From the NCBI GenBank assembly GCA_913041025.1, contig CAJWGQ010000183.1, positions 1 through 5,454 on the forward strand: a stretch of DNA of 5,454 nucleotides. Direction: 5' to 3'. Positions 1-4,952 of the stretch are shown here, one piece after another. The translations under genes and the position numbers were made by a program. This DNA is from an uncultured Gammaproteobacteria bacterium. GTDB taxonomy: Bacteria > Pseudomonadota > Gammaproteobacteria > Pseudomonadales > Azotimanducaceae_A. Every line of letters begins with the position of its first letter. The first letter of the stretch is position 1. The notes under the pieces were generated by a model. That model did not search any database. It saw only the letters and a list, made by a program, of their open reading frames with translations, and had not been told where the DNA came from.

Positions 1-52
1 CCCGACATCCTGCTCCCAAAGCAGGCGCGCTACCAGACTGCGCTATACCCCG
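1..52 (-). tRNA. tRNA-Pro (anticodon UGG), 3' end cut by window edge
   Basis: Read on the minus strand from base 52, the sequence folds as the first two-thirds of a tRNA. It shows a 5' acceptor strand CGGGGTA, a TA linker, a D-stem GCGC/GCGC enclosing a loop with the GG pair, and an anticodon stem CCTGC/GCAGG around loop TTTGGGA. Loop positions 34-36 are TGG (bases 18 to 16), which reads proline codons. A short variable region and the first T-stem bases follow before the sequence runs out. The 5' C1 is typical of bacterial tRNA-Pro, where the C1-G72 pair is an identity element. The T-loop, 3' acceptor strand and CCA lie outside, so a gene cluster downstream cannot be judged. Confidence 0.93.
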
Positions 53-85
53 ATAACAGAAAAATGAAATTCCTGAAGCTTCGCG

Positions 86-114
86 ATGATACTGAGACAC
101 TTCGAAATGGTCAA
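86..114 (-). promoter_or_regulatory. Predicted sigma70-type promoter of the tRNA-Pro gene
   Basis: On the minus strand there is a -35 hexamer TTGACC (bases 114 to 109), a 17-base spacer and a -10 hexamer TATCAT (bases 91 to 86). A GC-rich stretch, CGCGAAG, follows directly. Spacing is ideal and both hexamers match consensus well. The GC-rich discriminator is the kind seen at stable-RNA promoters under growth-rate or stringent control. A start near base 79 would give a leader of about 27 bases before the mature tRNA end at 52, to be removed by RNase P. Control by ppGpp is inference from the discriminator only. Confidence 0.62.
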
Positions 115-194
115 ATCTCTCTCATCAAGTAGCATTCGTCATACCATTAGAGATGATACTTTAGTCAGGTTAAACTATAGCTTTTGAGCAAACT

Positions 195-1058
195 ATGACA
201 GCTAACATTCTAGATGGCGCGAAGTTGGCAAAATCCATACGGGCCAAACTAGAACAACAAACAAACGAATGGATCAGCAAAGGAAATAGACGACCTGGCC
301 TCGCCGTAGTACTTGTAGGAGATGATCCAGCTTCCGAAGTCTATGTAAAAGGAAAAGAACGAGACTGCAAAGAAGTTGGATTCCATTCACGAATTGAAAA
401 AATCCCTAACACCGTTACGCAACAAGAGTTGGAGGAGCTCGTAAGGAGCTTTAACTTAGACGATACTATTGACGGGCTACTTGTGCAGACACCTTTACCA
501 GAACACATCGACGAAGATCGCATAGTTGACTTGATTGATCCAAAAAAGGATGTCGATGGTTTCCATCCCTATAACATGGGCCGTTTAGCAATCAGAAGGC
601 CAGCCTTGCGCTGTTGCACCCCTTGGGGAGTAATGCAAATGCTGGATCACATTGATACCAAATATCACGGGCTAGAAACAACCATCATTGGAGCCTCAAA
701 CAACGTCGGGCGACCGCTCACGCTCGAGCTCCTCTTAGCAGGTTGCACAGTAACTACTACGCACAAGTTCACAAAAAATATCGAGACAAAAGTACAAAAC
801 GCGGATTTAGTCATTTCCGCTGTAGGCAAACCCAATCTAGTGCCTGCTAGTTGGATAAAGCCAGGCGCGATTGCCATAGATATCGGTATTACTCGAGATT
901 CTAACGGTAAGCTTCATGGCGACTTCCAATTTGAAGAAGTAAAGGAAGTCGCTTCATGGATTACTCCTGTACCTGGTGGTGTAGGCCCAATGACGAGAGC
1001 TGTGCTGTTGCAAAACACCATGCAGGCTGCGATTGATAGCATGGAAAGAGTTGAATAG
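195..1058 (+). CDS. folD: FolD, bifunctional methylene-THF dehydrogenase / methenyl-THF cyclohydrolase
   Basis: This cytosolic enzyme converts 5,10-methylene-THF to 5,10-methenyl-THF with NADP+, then hydrolyses that to 10-formyl-THF, the formyl donor for purines and initiator tRNA. The 287-residue length is normal. The N-terminal catalytic domain has Tyr50 and Lys54 in YVKGK, Gln98 in VQTPLP and Asp121 in DVDGFHPYN, all at E. coli positions. The NADP-binding domain has IGASNNVGRP (165-174) and HKFTKN (190-195). The C-terminal signature PVPGGVGPMT is at 258-267. Some motif positions are unusual: Thr99 where Leu is common, Cys140 in CCTP where most have PCTP, and Asn170 in SNNVG where Ile is usual. 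The ATG at 195 is the only start that keeps the family N-terminus; its ribosome site is weak (GAG at 186-188). No convincing promoter is visible in 115-194, though one must lie upstream. The stop is one base before lpxH. Confidence 0.97.
   Translation: MTANILDGAKLAKSIRAKLEQQTNEWISKGNRRPGLAVVLVGDDPASEVYVKGKERDCKEVGFHSRIEKIPNTVTQQELEELVRSFNLDDTIDGLLVQTPLPEHIDEDRIVDLIDPKKDVDGFHPYNMGRLAIRRPALRCCTPWGVMQMLDHIDTKYHGLETTIIGASNNVGRPLTLELLLAGCTVTTTHKFTKNIETKVQNADLVISAVGKPNLVPASWIKPGAIAIDIGITRDSNGKLHGDFQFEEVKEVASWITPVPGGVGPMTRAVLLQNTMQAAIDSMERVE
1043..1050 (+). promoter_or_regulatory. Ribosome binding site selecting the lpxH TTG start at 1060
   Basis: The purine-rich run GGAAAGAG sits inside the last codons of folD, nine bases ahead of the TTG at 1060. 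It leaves no room for the in-frame TTG at 1051, which abuts it, and lies downstream of the TTG at 1033. It therefore favours 1060 as the lpxH start and suggests that lpxH translation depends on the folD message. Confidence 0.55.
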
Positions 1059-1059
1059 T

Positions 1060-1782
1060 TTGCACAGAATCTTCATCTCCGATCTGCACTTGGAAGAACC
1101 TAGCAGTAATAGCTTTCTGAAATTTATCGAATTTATGGGGATCGAATCGGCTCGAGTAGATGAAATATACATCCTCGGAGATCTGGTGGAAATGTGGATA
1201 GGAGACGACGACAAAGGTCCCAACGCGACTCAACTGCAAGCGACGCTCAAGTCTGCAAGTTCCGCATGCAAAGTATACATAATGCATGGAAATCGTGATT
1301 TTTTACTGGGCGAGAAATTTTGCGATGCCACGGGGGTTACTCTCTTAGAGGATCCCCATGTTATAGACGATCATATTTTGCTGAGCCATGGAGACATTTT
1401 GTGTACCGACGATGCAGATTATCAAGCAGCTAGAGCCCTTTTTAGAGCTCCTTCCTGGCAAAAAGAAATATTGGAAAAACCTCTAGCAGAGCGAGAGATG
1501 CTAGGAAGAGCGTTGAGAGCTCAAAGCACCGAGGCCAATGCAAATAAAAGCGTAAACATAATGGACGCCAACGAAAATGCCATCATAGAGCAACTAAAAA
1601 AGCATCATGCAGATCTTTTGATTCACGGTCATACCCACAGGCCAGGCCAATATATGAACCGCATCGTAACGGGAGCCTGGGAGACCAACGGCTGGCTTTG
1701 TAGGCAAAGAGACCAAACGTTTCAACTGGAGTGTTTCAGTTTGGCAAACCACTATGAAAGCGAAACTTTGGATCTGGACTAG
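1060..1782 (+). CDS. lpxH: LpxH, UDP-2,3-diacylglucosamine pyrophosphatase
   Basis: This peripheral inner-membrane enzyme cleaves UDP-2,3-diacylglucosamine to lipid X and UMP, the fourth step of lipid A synthesis. It belongs to the calcineurin-like Mn-dependent metallophosphoesterases. With the TTG at 1060 as start the protein is 240 residues, the E. coli length, and begins MHRIFISDLHL. Metal-site motifs appear in order: D8-x-H10, G40-D41, G77-N78-R79-D80, H110-G111-D112, and G190-H191-T192-H193. The LpxH-specific blocks WIGDDD (46-51), LCTDDADYQ (114-122) and NKSVNIMDAN (162-171) separate it from other phosphoesterases. A longer reading from TTG 1033 would overlap folD and add nine residues that are not family-like. 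The gene follows folD by one base, so the two are probably co-transcribed. Its last 47 bases overlap the convergent miaE 3' end, with no terminator visible between them. Confidence 0.96.
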   Translation: MHRIFISDLHLEEPSSNSFLKFIEFMGIESARVDEIYILGDLVEMWIGDDDKGPNATQLQATLKSASSACKVYIMHGNRDFLLGEKFCDATGVTLLEDPHVIDDHILLSHGDILCTDDADYQAARALFRAPSWQKEILEKPLAEREMLGRALRAQSTEANANKSVNIMDANENAIIEQLKKHHADLLIHGHTHRPGQYMNRIVTGAWETNGWLCRQRDQTFQLECFSLANHYESETLDLD

Positions 1783-2350
1783 TAATTAATGCCCACTCTG
1801 TGTCAAGAAAACACGAAGCTCTCTCTTGTACTTCTAGGAAAGAAGAAAAGTTACATGCCATCTCCAAATAATCTTCAAAATGTCTTGCCTCCGAATTGAG
1901 CAACTTCGAATAGAGGGTACTTATATCACTGGGCAAGACTTTGCTTAAGCCAAAAAACCTTTCGCAGGATCGAGCTTCCACTATTGCTCCACAAATCAAC
2001 AAATCAACAAGTCTTCCCGGTTCACTAGTACGAATATCCTCTCGAAGACGTTTCGCATAATCTGACGCCGAGATAAATTCGTAATCAACCTTCCTGGTCG
2101 TCATCAATTCTAATACTTGTTCAAAGTGCCTTAGCTCTTCCCTAGCTAAGCGTGAAAGTTTTTGTAGTAAATCGCTGTGTTCAATGTACTTATACATTAG
2201 TCCAAGTGCAGCGCTTGCCGCCTTCTTTTCGCAATTAGCATGGTCAATCAATAAACAAGGAATATTGGTTGATGCAGCTTCATACCAAACCGATGGAGTC
2301 TCACCTTTTAAAAAACCCATTACCGGCTTAATAACGACTTGTGAATTCAT
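1736..2350 (-). CDS. miaE: MiaE, tRNA 2-methylthio-N6-isopentenyladenosine-37 hydroxylase
   Basis: This non-haem di-iron monooxygenase hydroxylates the isopentenyl group of ms2i6A at position 37 (next to the anticodon) of tRNAs reading UNN codons, giving ms2io6A. It acts after MiaA and MiaB and needs O2 and an electron donor. The 204 residues form a ferritin-like helical bundle with all six expected iron ligands: Glu41 (in HANCEKKAA), Glu72 and His75 (REELRHFEQ), Glu125 (VEARSCERF), and Glu154 and His157 (SEARHFEDY). These blocks are near-diagnostic for MiaE and set it apart from other ferritin-like proteins. The ATG overlaps the stop of the DUF1289 gene as ATGA. An AAAGG lies only one base from the ATG, too close to be a good ribosome site, so translational coupling is likely. 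The 3' end runs 47 bases into lpxH on the other strand. Confidence 0.96.
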   Translation of the reverse strand: MNSQVVIKPVMGFLKGETPSVWYEAASTNIPCLLIDHANCEKKAASAALGLMYKYIEHSDLLQKLSRLAREELRHFEQVLELMTTRKVDYEFISASDYAKRLREDIRTSEPGRLVDLLICGAIVEARSCERFFGLSKVLPSDISTLYSKLLNSEARHFEDYLEMACNFSSFLEVQERASCFLDTEWALITSPDPKFRFHSGLPN

Positions 2351-2796
2351 ACCTTTATTTTGAAATTTCGTTCGTAGTGAGCTTGAGCCCGCACATACAT
2401 TTCAGATTCTAGACCACTCATTAATTTGGAAACATCCAACGAGTCTTCATGTAAACCTGTTACCTCTAGACCGCCAAAATCCAACCTCTCTGATTTCGTA
2501 ATAAGATAGGCGAGAACAGCATATTTTTTCTCATCCAGATCTACTGATTCAAAACCAACCTCATTACACAACTCTTCAAACCTCGGATGATTAGCGATGT
2601 GCAGATGCTGCGAAACCACCTCTTTTTTAATTTGTTTAAGTCTTTCCAGAATAGATACTTTCTGTTCCTCGGTATAACCATTCCAGCCGACTATTTCATG
2701 GGCAAATCGTCTGCATCCTCGACAGACAAGATCTCCATATGTTGTGGAGCATATTCCTACGCAAGGTGATCTGGTCTTTTGCTTTATTCCAGACAA
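2347..2796 (-). CDS. DUF1289 domain protein with four-cysteine cluster and C-terminal extension
   Basis: Function is unknown; such proteins are often annotated as putative Fe-S proteins without firm proof. Residues 10-52 carry the DUF1289 pattern: SPCVGIC, a short insert, then CRGCRR, followed by EIVGW and a TEEQK helix. The cysteines are 12, 16, 25 and 28 (C-x3-C, C-x2-C), suited to bind one [Fe-S] cluster or Zn. Residues 60-149 form an extension that I cannot assign, with no membrane segment and one further cysteine (77). DUF1289 proteins are often only about 60-90 residues, so this is a longer type. The start is TTG at 2796; no ATG or GTG exists in frame before the cysteine motif, and no ribosome site is visible. 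The frame is open back to the purF stop 27 bases upstream. The gene ends in a 4-base overlap with miaE, which suggests a linked role. Confidence 0.85.
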   Translation of the reverse strand: MSGIKQKTRSPCVGICSTTYGDLVCRGCRRFAHEIVGWNGYTEEQKVSILERLKQIKKEVVSQHLHIANHPRFEELCNEVGFESVDLDEKKYAVLAYLITKSERLDFGGLEVTGLHEDSLDVSKLMSGLESEMYVRAQAHYERNFKIKV

Positions 2797-2797
2797 T

Positions 2798-2827
2798 TTA
2801 CAAAAGGCAGGCTTTCTGATGTGTCAT
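2798..2827 (-). other. Possible nine-codon relay ORF between purF and the DUF1289 gene
   Basis: An ATG overlaps the purF stop as ATGA and opens a nine-codon frame (MTHQKACLL) that ends in TAA. One base later comes the TTG start of the DUF1289 gene. Such a stop-start chain could pass ribosomes from purF to the next gene, which lacks its own visible ribosome site. The peptide is too short to test by coding statistics and may be chance. Alternatively it is the true N-terminus separated from DUF1289 by a one-base indel. Confidence 0.25.
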
Positions 2828-4350
2828 CCGTGGCTGTGAAGCTCAAGGACACTGGCCTTATTCTCACGATTATCGTTTTTCATTTCTTGCATCGCATCAT
2901 TTCTGATTGATGAAACATTTAGCAGGTAATCTTCATCTACATCACCCGTTACATACTTTCCATCAAAAGCCGAGCACTCGAAGTCAAATATCTTTGGATT
3001 TCCCTCGTGAACACTGGATTTGAGGTCATCGATCGACTGATAAACTAGCCAGTCCGCATCGATAATATCCGCCACCTCTTCTTCAGTACGATCATGAGCA
3101 ACTAACTCTTCTCTCGCAGGCATGTCGATCCCATAGACATTTTGATACCTAAGCGCGGGCGCGGCTGACGCTATGTAAACCTTTCTTGCGCCTGCTTCTC
3201 GAGCCGCCTGAATAATCTCTTTAGTTGTAGTACCGCGGACTATTGAATCATCGACTATCAGGACATTTTTACCTTTAAACTCCAGATCTATCGTGGCTAA
3301 CTTATGCCTGACAGATCTGCGTCGTTGTTTTTGCCCAGGCATAATAAAGGTACGCCCAATGTAGCGGTTCTTAACAAATCCCTCTCGATATTTCACGTCC
3401 AGCATATGAGCGAGTGGTAATGCTGACGTACGTCCAGTATCCGGCACCGGCACCACGACATCAATATCATGAGAATTCTGAGAGTAATTGGATAGAATAT
3501 TCTGAGCGAGATATTCCCCCATACGCAGGCGACTTTTATAAACTGATACGTCATCTATAATTGAATCGGGACGAGCGAAATAAACATGCTCAAAAATACA
3601 GGGATTCAAACGTGTTTGTTCTGCACATGTCTGAAGGGTTATTTCTCCCTCATTAGAGATAAATACAGCTTCACCAGGCTCCACATCTGCAATCTTTTGA
3701 AATCCTAATAGATCCAAGGCTACAGACTCTGATGCCAACATGTACTCCATGCCCTGATCAGTCTCTTTAAAGCCATAAACCAAAGGCCGAATCCCAAATG
3801 AATCCCTAAATCCCACTATTCCAGTCCCAATAATCATGGCGACCGCAGCGAAAGCTCCATGGCAACGCTTATAAACACCCTGCAATGCCTGAAATATATC
3901 ACTCGGACTGGGATCAATCGCTCCAACCATTTGAAGTTCATGAGCGAAGACATTTAACAACACTTCTGAATCGCTATCGGTATTTGTATGCCGTAAATCT
4001 TCTGCAAATAAATCAGCTTGTAACTGATTTGCATTCGTAAGATTCCCGTTGTGCGCCAAGGTAATCCCATAGGGAGAATTGACATACATAGGTTGAGCCT
4101 CAGCAGAACTGGAAGACCCTGCTGTAGGATAACGACAATGGCCAATCCCAATATTGCCAACTAAACTTTGCATGTGTTGATCAACAAATAAATCTCGCAC
4201 CAACCCGTTACCTTTTCTTAAATGCAAACGGCCGTCCTCACTGGTTGCCATCCCGGCGGCATCTTGACCCCTATGCTGGAGGACTGTGAGGGCATCATAC
4301 AACTGCTGGTTAACCGACTCTTTGCTAACTATCCCGACGATGCCACACAT
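2824..4350 (-). CDS. purF: PurF, amidophosphoribosyltransferase
   Basis: This cytosolic enzyme makes 5-phosphoribosylamine from PRPP and glutamine, the committed step of de novo purine synthesis. The 508 residues match the E. coli-type enzyme (about 505). The N-terminal class II glutaminase domain starts MCGIVGIV, so Cys2 becomes the nucleophile after Met removal. It also shows HRGQDAAG (26-33), the Arg of CRYPT (72-76), HNGNLTN (100-106) and the DSE at 127-129. The C-terminal phosphoribosyltransferase domain has FARPDS (258-263), PVPDTGR (301-307) and the PRPP loop VLIVDDSIVRGTT (363-375) with Asp367-Asp368. There is no propeptide before Cys2, as in Gram-negative enzymes. The start is fixed by the Cys2 requirement; GGAAAAAG at 4361-4354 is a reasonable ribosome site. 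It lies 69 bases after cvpA, its usual partner. It is followed by the DUF1289 gene rather than by metZ as in Pseudomonas. Confidence 0.99.
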   Translation of the reverse strand: MCGIVGIVSKESVNQQLYDALTVLQHRGQDAAGMATSEDGRLHLRKGNGLVRDLFVDQHMQSLVGNIGIGHCRYPTAGSSSSAEAQPMYVNSPYGITLAHNGNLTNANQLQADLFAEDLRHTNTDSDSEVLLNVFAHELQMVGAIDPSPSDIFQALQGVYKRCHGAFAAVAMIIGTGIVGFRDSFGIRPLVYGFKETDQGMEYMLASESVALDLLGFQKIADVEPGEAVFISNEGEITLQTCAEQTRLNPCIFEHVYFARPDSIIDDVSVYKSRLRMGEYLAQNILSNYSQNSHDIDVVVPVPDTGRTSALPLAHMLDVKYREGFVKNRYIGRTFIMPGQKQRRRSVRHKLATIDLEFKGKNVLIVDDSIVRGTTTKEIIQAAREAGARKVYIASAAPALRYQNVYGIDMPAREELVAHDRTEEEVADIIDADWLVYQSIDDLKSSVHEGNPKIFDFECSAFDGKYVTGDVDEDYLLNVSSIRNDAMQEMKNDNRENKASVLELHSHG

Positions 4351-4419
4351 AGACTTTTTCCGAATTGAAACGCAAATTTAACTCTTCTCATAGTAACCTA
4401 AACCAATGATATTTTTCTC

Positions 4420-4950
4420 TTAAAGATCTGGATTCAAACCAGGATCTAGATCAGGAATATTATCCACCGAACTCTTTGCAACCCCTAACAAATCAACTAC
4501 AAGACTTTCATAAGCCAATAGGTAGGTTGAGACTTTTGAATTTTCAGCCCAGCTATTCGTCGGAAATAGCTCTATAAACAAAACAAGCAATATGGTTGAA
4601 ATAACGACTCCTCTAGCTATACCAAAAACCATTCCCAAAAATCGATCCAAACTACCAAGTCCAACTAAACTCAGAAACTTGCGGACTACAAATTGGATAA
4701 AACTAGAAACAATGAGAACACCAACGAAAATAGCAGAAAAAGAAAAGATCAGGCGAAGTGTTTCCCCAGCCCATGTCGGATCAAGTAGATTCGCGAAGTT
4801 TGGACTAAATAGTATGGCAAGAAAGAAGGCTAAAACCCAAGCTATTAATGAAATAAGCTCCCTAATCAATCCTCGATACAACCCGTAGATTGCTGATGTA
4901 ATGACCAGTGCCGCAATAATCAAATCAAACACTGCGATATCAGAAGTCAT
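4420..4950 (-). CDS. cvpA: CvpA family inner-membrane protein
   Basis: CvpA is an integral inner-membrane protein first found as needed for colicin V production. Its biochemical role is unsettled, though it has been linked to envelope stress and bile tolerance in enterics. The 176 residues show four hydrophobic segments at about 8-24, 31-49, 66-88 and 105-127. Family blocks between them are YRGLIRELISLIAW (25-38) and LDRFLGMVFGIARG (101-114), the glycine/arginine motif next to the last membrane segment. The soluble tail from about 130 ends in an acidic, proline-rich stretch (NIPDLDPGLNPDL), a little longer than in E. coli (162 residues). The ATG is two bases after the dedD-like stop, with no strong ribosome site, so coupled translation is likely. 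In E. coli cvpA and purF share one PurR-controlled operon; no full PurR site is visible here. Confidence 0.94.
   Translation of the reverse strand: MTSDIAVFDLIIAALVITSAIYGLYRGLIRELISLIAWVLAFFLAILFSPNFANLLDPTWAGETLRLIFSFSAIFVGVLIVSSFIQFVVRKFLSLVGLGSLDRFLGMVFGIARGVVISTILLVLFIELFPTNSWAENSKVSTYLLAYESLVVDLLGVAKSSVDNIPDLDPGLNPDL
4424..4447 (-). other. Imperfect stem-loop across the cvpA stop region
   Basis: In the transcript direction AGATCCTGG pairs with CCAGATCT around a seven-base loop (TTTGAAT), giving eight pairs with one bulged C. It ends one base before the cvpA TAA and is followed by only three or four T's, then GAGAAAAA. That is too poor a T-run for a clear intrinsic terminator. It could be a partial attenuator, an RNA stability element for the cvpA end, or a by-product of the repeated Asp-Pro/Asp-Leu codons. 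Confidence 0.35.
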
Positions 4951-4952
4951 TT

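Noticed and set aside
961..1287. A 108-codon open frame on the minus strand across the folD-lpxH junction
   Set aside because: It is antisense to strongly conserved FolD and LpxH motifs, has no family-like sequence and no ribosome site. A second minus-strand frame at 954-1223 is rejected for the same reason.
1736..1755. Near-palindrome GTTTGGCAAAC at the miaE stop
   Set aside because: It allows only a four-pair stem with a three-base loop and no T-run; too weak for a terminator and too short for a clear operator.
1783..1860. Possible terminators after lpxH (GTGT/ACAC and CTTCT/AGAAG stems)
   Set aside because: Stems are four or five pairs, AT-rich and lack a following T-run; the region also codes for the conserved end of miaE.
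4370..4385. A PurR-like half site ACGCAAA upstream of purF
   Set aside because: Only the left half matches the PurR consensus; the central CG and the right half are missing, so an operator is not supported.
4592..4888. A 98-codon plus-strand frame opposite cvpA
   Set aside because: It is the complement of CvpA membrane segments, and its basic, threonine-rich translation is a typical shadow. Shorter frames at 341-523, 665-877, 2587-2769, 3954-4160 and 4996-5226 are shadows too.
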